Below are positions 56,005-64,000 of a stretch of DNA of 64,000 nt, in pieces (within the stretch, counting starts at the first letter, position 1; the number at the start of each line of letters is the position of its first letter). The stretch is from Phycisphaerales bacterium. GTDB lineage: Bacteria > Planctomycetota > Phycisphaerae > Phycisphaerales > SM1A02. The DNA is taken from contig JAQWNP010000006.1 in the NCBI GenBank assembly GCA_029268515.1, positions 124,001 to 188,000 of the forward strand, read 5' to 3'. A program made the translations under genes and the position numbers. The notes under the pieces were generated by a model. It saw nothing but the letters and a program-made list of their open reading frames with translations, did not search any database and was not told the origin of the DNA.

Positions 56005-58161
56005 TTACTCGGCCGTCGCTTCCTCAAGTGGCGCCATCGCTGCTTTCCGTGAAAGCTTGATGCGACCATTCGAATCAACATCGATAACCTTAACCTTGAC
56101 CATATCTCCAACCTTCACCTCGTCGCTTACTGACTTAACGAATCCATCAGCAAGTTCTGAGATGTGGCACATACCGTCAGTGCCATCAACAATTTCGATG
56201 AATGCACCAAAGTCCTTGGTGGAAACAACTTTGCCCTCATAGATTGTGCCAACCTTAATCTCTGCGGCCAGTGCTTCTACCTCTGCCTTTGCCTGATCGC
56301 CTGCTTCTTTATTTACAGCGGCGATGTGTACGGTGCCATCGTTCTCAATGTCGACAGTCGCGCCAGTTCGCTCCTGAATACTACGGATGGTCTTGCCACC
56401 AGGCCCAATGACCTTGCCGATTTTTTCAGGATCGATCGTCATGCTCACAATGCGAGGTGCATGCTCTGATAGTTCACTTCTTGGCGTAGGAATAACGGCC
56501 TCAATCTGATCGATGAGCTCAATTCGGCCCTTACGTGCCTGGGCAAAGATGACCTCAATCTCATCAACAAGAAGACCACGTGCTTTCAGATCGAGCTGTA
56601 TGCCCGTGATTCCTTCACGTGTACCAGAAACTTTGAAGTCCATCTCGCCGAAGAAATCTTCTTCGCCAATGATGTCAGTAATGTGCTTTACAGTTCCAGA
56701 GCCACTTGTGAATCGACCAACAGAGATTCCTGCACAAGTCGCTTTGATTGGTACACCGGCATCCATGAGCGCTAAGCAACCGCCACAGACAGATGCCATC
56801 GAAGATGAGCCATTGGACTCGGTGATATCACACTTAAGTCGCACGGTGTATGGGAAATCTTCGACATCTGGAAGAATGGCCAGTAGAGATCTCTCCGCCA
56901 ACGAGCCGTGACCGATCTCACGACGACCAGGTCCCATGATACGACCAGCTTCGCCCACACAGAATGGTGGGAACAGGTAATGCAGGTAGAACTTCTTGGC
57001 ATACTCAGGCATCAGGCCATCTACAACCTGTTCATCCCGCCCACTGCCAAGTGCACAGGTCACCAATGCCTGCGTTTCGCCACGCTGGAAGAATGATGAA
57101 CCGTGTGTACGGGGGAAAATACCGACTTCCATCTCGAGGGGTCGAATCTCGTCCATCGCACGACCATCTGCTCGGACGTCTTCTTCAGCAATTAAGCGAT
57201 GGGCTGTCTTCTTTTCTAGTTGACGGAATGCTTCGCCTGCTTGCTGCTTTTGCTTTTCTTTAGCAATGTGCTCAGTGTACAAGAGGCCATCTGGAATGTT
57301 GAAGTGATCATGAAGCATCTGTTTCTTAAGAGTTGAGATTGCTTCCTGGCGATCAGCTTTACCATGAATACGACGAGCTTTTTCCATCGCATCGGCAGCC
57401 GCAGCTTTGACCTTCGCTATGACCTCATCATCTGGCAACATTAACTCACCAGCACGCTTCTCAGTTGTGCCAGCTTTCTCCATCAGCTCAATTTGCATTT
57501 CTAGAATAGGCTTGATCCCATTCTCATAGCCATAGCTGATTGCTGCCAGCACATCAGCCTCGGGTACCTCGGCGGCACCCACTTCAATCATGTTGATCCC
57601 ATCTTTATGACCTGAGAGAACCAGATCTAGATCGGAGTACTCCATTTGGGTAGCGCTAGGGTTGATGATTAAGGTCTCACCATCATCGGTCATTACACGA
57701 CCAACGCGAATCGTAGCGACAGGTCCTTCGAATGGAGCATCAGTCAGACACAGCGCTGCAGATGCAGCTGTACAAGCAAGTACATCAGTATCGTTCTGAC
57801 CATCATGACTCATGACCCAGGCTTGAATTTGAACCTCATCTACAAAGCCATCAGGAAAGAGTGGGCGGATAGGACGGTCAATCATCCGCATCGTGAGGAT
57901 CTCTTTTTCATTTGGAGCGCCCTCACGCTTTCTGAAACCGCCTGGGAACTTTCCAGAAGCAGTGTAGTACTCTCGGTAATCACACTGGAGTGGGAAAAAG
58001 TCTAGCCCAGGTCGTGGATCTGCTCGCATGGCAGTCGCCATCACAGCAGAATCGCCATAAGACGCAATTACAGCGCCACTCGCCAATCTGGCGATCTTTC
58101 CAGTTTCAAATCGCAGCGTTCTGCCGGCGATTTCTCGTTCAATAACAACGTGTTTTTTCAT
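56005..58161 (-). CDS. pnp: Polynucleotide phosphorylase
   Basis: PNPase degrades RNA phosphorolytically from the 3' end. The 718 residues have two RNase PH domains (EREIAGRTLRFETGKIARLA; SSFFQRGETQALVTCALGSG), the GRREIGHGSLAERSL and KCDITESNGSSSMASVCGGC regions, a KH domain (KIGKVIGPGGKTIRSI) and a C-terminal S1 domain (GKVVSTKDFGAFIEI). The start ATG 58161 has a GAGG site 11 bases upstream. rpsO lies upstream on the same strand, as in many bacteria. The leader between them can form a long-range stem. Confidence 0.97.
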   Translation of the reverse strand: MKKHVVIEREIAGRTLRFETGKIARLASGAVIASYGDSAVMATAMRADPRPGLDFFPLQCDYREYYTASGKFPGGFRKREGAPNEKEILTMRMIDRPIRPLFPDGFVDEVQIQAWVMSHDGQNDTDVLACTAASAALCLTDAPFEGPVATIRVGRVMTDDGETLIINPSATQMEYSDLDLVLSGHKDGINMIEVGAAEVPEADVLAAISYGYENGIKPILEMQIELMEKAGTTEKRAGELMLPDDEVIAKVKAAAADAMEKARRIHGKADRQEAISTLKKQMLHDHFNIPDGLLYTEHIAKEKQKQQAGEAFRQLEKKTAHRLIAEEDVRADGRAMDEIRPLEMEVGIFPRTHGSSFFQRGETQALVTCALGSGRDEQVVDGLMPEYAKKFYLHYLFPPFCVGEAGRIMGPGRREIGHGSLAERSLLAILPDVEDFPYTVRLKCDITESNGSSSMASVCGGCLALMDAGVPIKATCAGISVGRFTSGSGTVKHITDIIGEEDFFGEMDFKVSGTREGITGIQLDLKARGLLVDEIEVIFAQARKGRIELIDQIEAVIPTPRSELSEHAPRIVSMTIDPEKIGKVIGPGGKTIRSIQERTGATVDIENDGTVHIAAVNKEAGDQAKAEVEALAAEIKVGTIYEGKVVSTKDFGAFIEIVDGTDGMCHISELADGFVKSVSDEVKVGDMVKVKVIDVDSNGRIKLSRKAAMAPLEEATAE

Positions 58162-58180
58162 CGATCAACCTCTTTAAAAA

Positions 58181-58240
58181 TCATGGCGGCATTAACGCAG
58201 CTTGTGCGCCGAAATGCCTACTTAGGTTAAGTCGCCATGA
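58181..58240 (-). promoter_or_regulatory. Long-range stem in the pnp leader
   Basis: TCATGGCGGC at 58181-58190 pairs with GTCGCCATGA at 58231-58240: ten pairs with one G-T, around a 40-base loop. In the mRNA it lies 20-80 bases before the pnp start. E. coli pnp mRNA has a leader stem cut by RNase III in autocontrol, so a similar role is plausible but untested. Confidence 0.45.
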
Positions 58241-58373
58241 CTACGGAGGCAGAAGACAAACAACAGAATACTGGCGTTTGAAGCTGTGGCTTGTCCACTG
58301 CCGCTAAGTCGTCAAGGTCGACTCGCTGAACTGTGAAGACCCCGCAGTGGGATCTGCTATTTCAAAAGATGCT

Positions 58374-58643
58374 CTACTTTCGTAGTCCAAGTCGCTTGAT
58401 CAGAGCCTGATAGCGAGAACGGTCGGTACGAGCAAGGTAGCGAAGAAGACGATTTCTTTTGCCAACCATGAGCACTAATCCACGCCGCGAGTGGTGATCA
58501 TGTTTATGGGTTCGCACATGATCAGTGAGTTCGAGAATTCGTGCCGTGAGAATCGCGATCTGTACATCTGGCGAACCAGTGTCGCCATCATGAAGTTGAT
58601 AGTCGCGAATCAGCTCTGATTTTTCTTCTGTCGCAATGACCAT
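58374..58643 (-). CDS. rpsO: 30S ribosomal protein S15
   Basis: The 89 residues match S15 throughout ([56 protein letters not shown]). S15 binds the central domain of 16S rRNA early in 30S assembly. The start codon ATG 58643 lies in a small hairpin (GACCA/TGGTC across 58638-58653), which could be the target of S15 autocontrol. The pnp gene follows after 212 bases. Confidence 0.97.
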   Translation of the reverse strand: MVIATEEKSELIRDYQLHDGDTGSPDVQIAILTARILELTDHVRTHKHDHHSRRGLVLMVGKRNRLLRYLARTDRSRYQALIKRLGLRK

Positions 58644-58653
58644 ACTGTTGGTC
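58638..58653 (-). promoter_or_regulatory. Hairpin at the rpsO start codon
   Basis: GACCA at 58638-58642 pairs with TGGTC at 58649-58653 around a 6-base loop, covering part of the AUG. S15 is known to regulate its own translation in other bacteria by binding structured RNA near its start codon. Five base pairs alone could arise by chance. Confidence 0.3.
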
Positions 58654-58854
58654 CATCCTAAAACTGGGCTCTTGCATCTGTTAGACGGGAAAGTGTATCA
58701 ACCCATCCCCAGAAGTCCACTCCTGGGAGGGAGTGGTCGATAAGCAATGCCGTTGAATGATCTGGCGGAGATAGTCATGCTTCACGCCAAAAGACGGCTT
58801 TCTGAGTCATCTAGGGGGACTAGAGCAAGATTTTCCATGGCCTAGCGACACCAA

Positions 58855-60108
58855 TCAGGCAGAACCAATCGCTTTCTGGGAAGGAATCTTGGACAACCAT
58901 TGCTCGACTCTCTGGCAGCCTTCAACAATTTGCTCAAGGGTCGTAGCGAAACTCAGGCGTACATGGCCCCGGGCAATTTCACCAAAGTCCTCACCTGGAA
59001 CCACCGCGACAAGTGTCTCTTCGAGAAGAGCACTCGCAAAATCAACCGCTGATTCAATGGGCTTGCCGGCTGGTGAAACCCGGCCAAAGTAGGCACTGAT
59101 ATCAGGGAAGGCATAGAAAGCGCCTGTTGGCTTGGGGCATTGGACTTCTGGCCATTGACAGATCTGCTCGTAAATCACTTGTGCTCGCTCTGCGAAGGCC
59201 TCTCGCATCATGGCGACATCTGCATCTGCATCTCGCATTGCAGCTTCCACTGCTGCGTAGGTGAAACTGGTAATGCAGGTATTCATCTGACTCTGAAGTC
59301 GAGTCATCGCCTTGGCAAGGCCTCCCTTTTCTCCACCAACAGTGCCAGGAGCACATGTATACCCAATGCGCCATCCAGTCATCGCAAAGCTCTTGCTTAG
59401 ACCATTGATCGTGATCACACGATCCGCAATCTCAGGAATCGATCCAAAGGAGAGGTGATCAAAACCTCCGTAAAGAAGCTTCTCATAGATCTCATCACTG
59501 AGAATAAGTGGTTTCGGATGTGATGCGAGCACCTCAGCAAGGGCTCGAATCTCATCAGGCGTATAGGCTGTGCCACAAGGATTCGATGGCGTATTGAAGA
59601 TCACCATCGTTGTGTTTTCAGTGATCGCCTCATCAAGTTGTTGTGGGGTGATCTTAAAGTCATTTTCAGTCGATCCTGGGACCTCAACGACCGTACCGCC
59701 TGAGAGTTCGATCGAAGGTCTATAACCAACCCATGCTGGTGTCGGCAAAACAACTTCTTGACCACGTCCCATGTCGAGAAGTGCCTGACAAACGAGATAA
59801 ATTGAATGTTTCCCGCCAGCAGAGATGACGATATCCGAGGCCTGACAATTAATACCATTCTCGCTGCGAAGCTTTTCCGCTATCGCTTCACGAGCTGGGT
59901 TGGTGCCTGGCACCGGCTGATATCCAGTAACACCCGCCTGAAGTGACGCAATGGCGGCCTGAGAAATCACCTCTGGTGTTGTAAAGTTAGGTTCCCCTGC
60001 CCCAAAACCAATGACGTCCTTCCCTTCGGCCTTTAGTTCCCGGATACGGGCTGTCACCTGCAGAGTGACCGAAGAGGGAATACTCTTTACTCGATTAGAT
60101 AGATCCAT
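58855..60108 (-). CDS. Aspartate-type aminotransferase (class I, AspC/AAT-like)
   Basis: This PLP enzyme has 417 residues from ATG 60108 (MDLSNRVKSIPSSVTLQV). It matches subgroup I-gamma aspartate aminotransferases, with GAGEPNFTTPE, ISAGGKHSIYLVCQAL, FNTPSNPCGT and the PLP-Lys region NGLSKSFAMTGWRIGY. The AAGGAG ribosome site touches the ATG directly, which is unusually close; the family match still favours this start over ones further upstream. A role in aspartate or prephenate transamination cannot be separated. It diverges from prfB, 140 bases away. Confidence 0.9.
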   Translation of the reverse strand: MDLSNRVKSIPSSVTLQVTARIRELKAEGKDVIGFGAGEPNFTTPEVISQAAIASLQAGVTGYQPVPGTNPAREAIAEKLRSENGINCQASDIVISAGGKHSIYLVCQALLDMGRGQEVVLPTPAWVGYRPSIELSGGTVVEVPGSTENDFKITPQQLDEAITENTTMVIFNTPSNPCGTAYTPDEIRALAEVLASHPKPLILSDEIYEKLLYGGFDHLSFGSIPEIADRVITINGLSKSFAMTGWRIGYTCAPGTVGGEKGGLAKAMTRLQSQMNTCITSFTYAAVEAAMRDADADVAMMREAFAERAQVIYEQICQWPEVQCPKPTGAFYAFPDISAYFGRVSPAGKPIESAVDFASALLEETLVAVVPGEDFGEIARGHVRLSFATTLEQIVEGCQRVEQWLSKIPSQKAIGSA

Positions 60109-60248
60109 CTCCTTAGAATACCCGATTGCGTTCGATCTTGGACCAGCCAAAAAACCGGCATTGTGTCCATATATATGCTTTGGCATAGCGTCCCCACGGC
60201 AGCTCGGGCAGATAGAATAATGGCCAACCCTAATTGGTGAAACAAACA

Positions 60249-61362
60249 ATGCACTTCGAAACCCACCAAACTGTTCTAAATGAGATTGAGGCGCGGATCA
60301 CAACCCTCCGCGACTCTCTTTGACTACGACGAAAAGATAAAACAACAAGGCCTCCTGCAAACAAAGATGGGTGAGGCTGAATTTTGGGACGACCAGGATT
60401 CGGCTCGCTTAGTCATTAATAAGTACAAACTCCTTAAGGCCCAAACAGAAGAGCTCACCGAGGTGCTAAGTACGCTGGATGATGCACAAGTTGGCTTCGA
60501 ATTAAGCCAAGAGGAATCTGATAAAGAACTCCTTGCAGAAGTCGATCAGCAGCTATTTGATCTTGAGAAAAAAATGCATCGCGTTGAACTGCAGTCACTA
60601 CTGTCAGGTAAACACGATCATCGAAACTGTTTCTTATCGATTCAATCTCGCGATGGTGGAAACGAAGCTGACGACTGGGCCGCCATGTTGTCGCGTATGT
60701 ATCTTCATTTCTGGCAGGCCAGAGGCTGGAAAATTGATGAGATCGATAACACACCTGGAAGTGAAGTTGGCATCAGCTCTATTACGTTTCACGTCAAAGT
60801 CCCAATGGCATATGGCTATATGAGTTGCGAACGAGGCACACACCGCCTTGCTCGCGTCAGCCCCTTTAATGCCCAAGGAAAAAGACAAACCAGCTTCGCA
60901 ACCGTAGATGTCATCCCAGAGATGGAGGATGCAGATGTCGACATTGATGAGAATGATCTAGAACTCACCGCGTTTGCACGATCATCAGGCCCTGGCGGCC
61001 AGAACGTCAATAAAGTGGCGAGTGCTGTTCGATTGGTCCACAAACCTACGGGCATTATGGTTGTGAGTTCGACGTTTCGTGACCAGGGCCAGAACCGCAA
61101 GCAGGCAATGAACATTCTGAGAGCCAAGCTAGAACAGCTGGAAGAAGAAAAGCGCGAGGCTGAGCTCAATGCTGCTACAGGTGGCAAAGTCGACCAGGGA
61201 TGGGGAACGCAAATCCGGAGCTATGTGTTTTATGACAATCGTGTAAAGGATCACCGGACCGGATTTGAAAATGGAAACCCACAGAGTGTGCTCGACGGCA
61301 ACCTCGATGGTTTCATTGACGCTGAACTCAAGCGACGGCGCAGCGAAGAAGCCCAGGCGTAG
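60249..61362 (+). CDS. prfB: Peptide chain release factor 2, with programmed +1 frameshift
   Basis: RF2 reads UAA and UGA stop codons. The zero frame starts at ATG 60249 and reads 24 codons ([20 protein letters not shown], then RDSL) to an in-frame TGA at 60321-60323. The site is CTT TGA C, the classic RF2 shift site: slipping on CTT and moving +1 gives GAC TAC GAC and opens the rest of the gene. The joined product has about 370 residues, with SPF at 204-206 and GGQ at 249-251, one residue off the E. coli positions. Unlike E. coli, no purine-rich Shine-Dalgarno-like stretch lies before the shift site. Confidence 0.94.
60318..60324 (+). promoter_or_regulatory. Programmed +1 frameshift site in prfB
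   Basis: CTT TGA C, where the ribosome shifts forward one base on CTT. The context and the codons before and after match RF2 genes. In RF2, slow reading of TGA when RF2 is scarce raises frameshifting and so restores RF2. Confidence 0.9.
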
Positions 61363-61392
61363 TTTTCCATTAACGGTTGAACTGTGCTGGAG

Positions 61393-62367
61393 CTAGAACG
61401 GTAGTTTACCCAAGTCCACATTACCGCCAGTAACAACAGCAATCACCCGCTGCCCCTCAACCTGTGCCTGAAAGACCGGATCAAGTATCGCTGCGATCGA
61501 TACCGCTGAACTTGGCTCGATAATGATCTTGGCTCGTTCCCAGACAAATCGCATTGCAGCGATGATCGCATCGTCTTTCACTGTCACAACACGTTCGACA
61601 TGATCCTGAATAATCGGCCAAGTCAGTGAGCCTAGACTTGTCAGTAATCCATCTGCAATTGTATTGGGGCTCGTCTGCTCAATAAGCTCACCCGCTTGCA
61701 TTGATCTTGCGGCATCATCAGCACCAAGCGGCTCAGCAGCCACCAACTTGGTAGATGGACTTCGTGCTGCTAGTGCCAGAGCAATACCTGACAAAAGGCC
61801 TCCACCACCAACTGGTACGACCACGACATCGATTGGTTTGGGTTCAGATTGCTCGATGATCTCCAAGCCACAAGTACCTTGCCCCGCAATGACGCGGGCA
61901 TCGTTGTAAGGATGGATAAAGGTGCCGCCTGTTTCTTTCAGTACTTGTGCGGCAGTATCTTCACGGGCCTGCAGTGTTGGCTCGCAAAGTGTAATCACCC
62001 CGCCATACGACTCAACCGCCTTCTTCTTGATCTCTTTCGCATTTGCCGGCATCACCACATAAGCAGGTATGCCCCGCCCCTGAGCGGCCAGCGCCAGTGC
62101 CTGGGCATGGTTTCCTGAGCTATGTGTGACGACACCACGCTGAGCTGTTGCTTCATCCAATTGCATCACCGCATTGGTCGCACCACGAAACTTGAATGCG
62201 CCAGCCTTTTGGAAGCACTCCGCTTTGATCAACACATCACGATGAGCAGCATCGCTAATCGCCTGACAAGAAAGAAGGGGTGTGCGATGAGCTCGCCCTT
62301 TCAGGCGTTCAGCAGCAACCTGGATATCTTCGATGTCCACTGCATATTTTTTGTGGGTGGGCATCAT
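61393..62367 (-). CDS. Threonine/serine dehydratase, catabolic type
   Basis: This 324-residue PLP enzyme of the tryptophan-synthase-beta fold has the PLP Lys in KAGAFKFRGATNAV and the glycine loop VGGGGLLSGIALA. SSGNHAQALALAAQG is also typical. The C-terminal regulatory ACT domain of biosynthetic IlvA is missing, so it is more like TdcB or serine racemase. ATG 62367 overlaps the dapL stop (ATGA), so it is translated from the same transcript. Confidence 0.88.
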   Translation of the reverse strand: MMPTHKKYAVDIEDIQVAAERLKGRAHRTPLLSCQAISDAAHRDVLIKAECFQKAGAFKFRGATNAVMQLDEATAQRGVVTHSSGNHAQALALAAQGRGIPAYVVMPANAKEIKKKAVESYGGVITLCEPTLQAREDTAAQVLKETGGTFIHPYNDARVIAGQGTCGLEIIEQSEPKPIDVVVVPVGGGGLLSGIALALAARSPSTKLVAAEPLGADDAARSMQAGELIEQTSPNTIADGLLTSLGSLTWPIIQDHVERVVTVKDDAIIAAMRFVWERAKIIIEPSSAVSIAAILDPVFQAQVEGQRVIAVVTGGNVDLGKLPF

Positions 62368-63611
62368 GCGCTATGACTAGATATCTTGCTCATGCGTTCA
62401 ACCACCTCGGCAACAACTTCAGCTGATGGGAACGCCGATATACGGATATAGCCTTCACCACAAGAGCCAAAACCTGAACCGGGCATCACGATGATTTGAT
62501 GATCTTGCAACATCTGATCGAACATCTCCCAACTTGAAACACCATCTGGGCAAGCAGCCCATACATAGGGAGAGTGTTGAGCACCATAAACGGTCAGCCC
62601 AAGTGACTCACAACCCTTGCGCAACAATGCACCATGTTGTAGATATTTATCAATGATGGCTTTGGACTGTGCCTTACCATCATCGCTATAGAGTGATTCC
62701 GCACCACGCTGAACCACATAGGAGACGCCATTTGACTTCGTACTCCAACGACGGCTCCATAGGTCGTGCAACACAAGTCGAGTTCCGTCGGTTGTCTTGG
62801 CCGTCAGCTCCCGGGGGCAGACTGTAAATCCACACCGCACACCAGTAAAACCACCACTCTTTGAAAAGCTATGAAACTCGATAGCGCAGTTGCGAGCACC
62901 AGGAATCTCATAGATTGACTTTGGAAGCGTGTCGTCTCGAATGAAATCTTTGTATGCAACGTCGTAAAGAATAATGGCATCATTTGCTCGGGCGTACTCA
63001 ACCCACGCTTCAAGCTGCGATCGGGTTATTGTCTCTCCGGTTGGATTGTTGGGATAGCAGAGGTAGATCAGATCTAATGGTGTGCTTGGGATATCTGGCA
63101 CAAAGTTATTTTCTGCCGTAGCTGGCAAATACGTCAGTCCTGCATATTGACCATTGTCTCCCGCAACGCCTGTATGTCCGACCATTACATTGGTGTCGAC
63201 GTAGACCGGATAGACAGGATCGGTAATCGCAATTCGATTCTCACTACCGAGGATGTCGAGAATACTTGCACAATCACCTTTTGATCCATCGGATACAAAT
63301 ATCTCTTCAGCATTGACATCAATTCCATGATCTTGAAACTCACACCGGGCAATGACCTCTCGTAGAAATGGATAGCCCGTTGGTGGGCCATAGCCATGGA
63401 ACGTCTCACTACGCCCCAGATCATCAACAGCCGCATGCATGGCTGCCAGAACTGCTGGCACCAGTGGTTCTGTGACATCTCCAATCCCACATCGCAAGAG
63501 CCGGTCTTTTTTGTCTGGATTCTGCTCACAAAACGAAGTGACACGATGGTCTACTTCTCGAAACAGATAAGCGCCCGCCAACTTTTGATAATTACCATTT
63601 ACATATGCCAT
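62364..63611 (-). CDS. dapL: LL-diaminopimelate aminotransferase
   Basis: DapL makes LL-diaminopimelate directly from tetrahydrodipicolinate, bypassing the acyl-blocked steps. The 415 residues contain YLFREVDHRV, LRCGIGDVTEPLVPAV, FVSDGSKGDCASIL and ITDPVYPVYVDTNVM, all typical, with the PLP Lys in FHSFSKSGGFTGVRCGF. It is found in plants, Chlamydiae, Planctomycetes and other bacteria, and would serve lysine and peptidoglycan synthesis. Its end overlaps the threonine/serine dehydratase start by four bases. Confidence 0.92.
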   Translation of the reverse strand: MAYVNGNYQKLAGAYLFREVDHRVTSFCEQNPDKKDRLLRCGIGDVTEPLVPAVLAAMHAAVDDLGRSETFHGYGPPTGYPFLREVIARCEFQDHGIDVNAEEIFVSDGSKGDCASILDILGSENRIAITDPVYPVYVDTNVMVGHTGVAGDNGQYAGLTYLPATAENNFVPDIPSTPLDLIYLCYPNNPTGETITRSQLEAWVEYARANDAIILYDVAYKDFIRDDTLPKSIYEIPGARNCAIEFHSFSKSGGFTGVRCGFTVCPRELTAKTTDGTRLVLHDLWSRRWSTKSNGVSYVVQRGAESLYSDDGKAQSKAIIDKYLQHGALLRKGCESLGLTVYGAQHSPYVWAACPDGVSSWEMFDQMLQDHQIIVMPGSGFGSCGEGYIRISAFPSAEVVAEVVERMSKISSHSA

Positions 63612-63686
63612 GAATAATTATGTTGCCGCGTGAGTGCTGTTACAAAGCATAGAACAGTACAACGCTGACGAACACTCTCCCATGAG

Positions 63687-64000
63687 TTAACTAAGGCTGG
63701 CTGAATTTGCAGGCAATGCAGAAAGCGAGCAAGCCCAGGCTGGCGGAAGATTCCGAAGCACCATAGAGCGAGTCGCACCACAGTGACTGTGGATTTGATG
63801 CATGAGTTGTCGTCGCTCAAGAAGACTTTGCCGAAGTCGCGGCCGGAATAGGATGAAGGGCCACTTCAGCTTCGTCATTCCCATATAGGCGAAGTAAACA
63901 AGGTGCCCCGAGGGCGACAGCTGCTTCAGCATGCACTCAAACAGATCATCGACATCTTTAACCGGAAAAATATTGAATGGAAGACCGCAGATAATGTCGT
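63687..64000 (-). CDS. Phospholipid N-methyltransferase-like protein, partial
   Basis: Reading the reverse strand from the window edge gives an open frame, DIICGLPFNIFPVKDVDDL, then CMLKQLSPSGHLVYFAY. It ends in MVLRNLPPAWACSLSALPA and a stop at 63687. This pattern (SGLP near motif IV, FxYx in the last strand, and NxPPA at the end) is that of PmtA-type phosphatidylethanolamine N-methyltransferases. Only the C-terminal ~100 residues are seen. The region from 63612 to 63686 separates it from dapL. Confidence 0.65.
   Translation of the reverse strand, partial: DIICGLPFNIFPVKDVDDLFECMLKQLSPSGHLVYFAYMGMTKLKWPFILFRPRLRQSLLERRQLMHQIHSHCGATRSMVLRNLPPAWACSLSALPANSASLS

Overview
The window reads as ordinary chromosomal DNA from a bacterium most likely in the Planctomycetota, probably near the Phycisphaerae. 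This is inferred from gene content, not from a marker-gene search. Supporting signs are futalosine-pathway menaquinone synthesis (mqnC), LL-diaminopimelate aminotransferase (dapL), membrane proteins with CxCGY-type zinc ribbons, a pseudopilin in an operon with lipoproteins, an NHLP-leader-like small protein, and a bacterial DNA topoisomerase VI beside an ordinary gyrB. I see no phage genes, transposases, CRISPR arrays or rRNA. Two tRNA genes are present.

Layout. Positions 1-5.3 kb hold a partial glyoxalase-like gene, purU, an orphan NHLP-like gene and a succinate dehydrogenase operon whose membrane anchor resembles the mycobacterial Sdh1 type. Positions 5.6-13 kb hold tRNA-Arg, a phosphatase-like lipoprotein ending in a heme motif, a cupin gene, a roughly 1.6 kb inserted segment with an HNH-nuclease gene between perfect 47-bp direct repeats, a YD-repeat protein, tRNA-Met and a pseudopilin/lipoprotein operon. 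Positions 13-22.5 kb carry pheT, a cyclodeaminase-like gene, a small zinc-ribbon gene, mqnC, ilvE, an epimerase fused to an apparently dead HAD domain, and a family 5 uracil-DNA glycosylase.

Positions 22.7-32.6 kb form a forward run: a large secreted protein, a 1172-residue DUF115-family protein with two extra degenerate-looking domains, then neuA, neuB and neuC joined by overlapping start and stop codons, and a Lon N-terminal-domain protein. Together these look like a nonulosonic (sialic or legionaminic-like) acid surface or flagellar glycosylation locus. Positions 32.7-50.7 kb are mostly housekeeping: amidase, gyrB, queC, a polyprenyl sugar-phosphate transferase, a DnaJ-family gene, tatC, tadA, truD, a bifunctional nuclease, metK with a structured leader, rsmB, PTS EIIA, a methyltransferase, a polyferredoxin-TPR protein and a sigma factor. 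Positions 51-64 kb hold ndk, topoisomerase VI B and A, a histidine kinase, rpsO-pnp, an aspartate-type aminotransferase, prfB with a programmed frameshift, a threonine/serine dehydratase, dapL and a partial methyltransferase.

The points most worth a second look are the repeat-flanked HNH insertion, the three-part DUF115 protein at the head of the neu genes, the phosphatase-heme lipoprotein, topoisomerase VI with lysine-rich tails, and the structured leaders before metK, rpsO and pnp.
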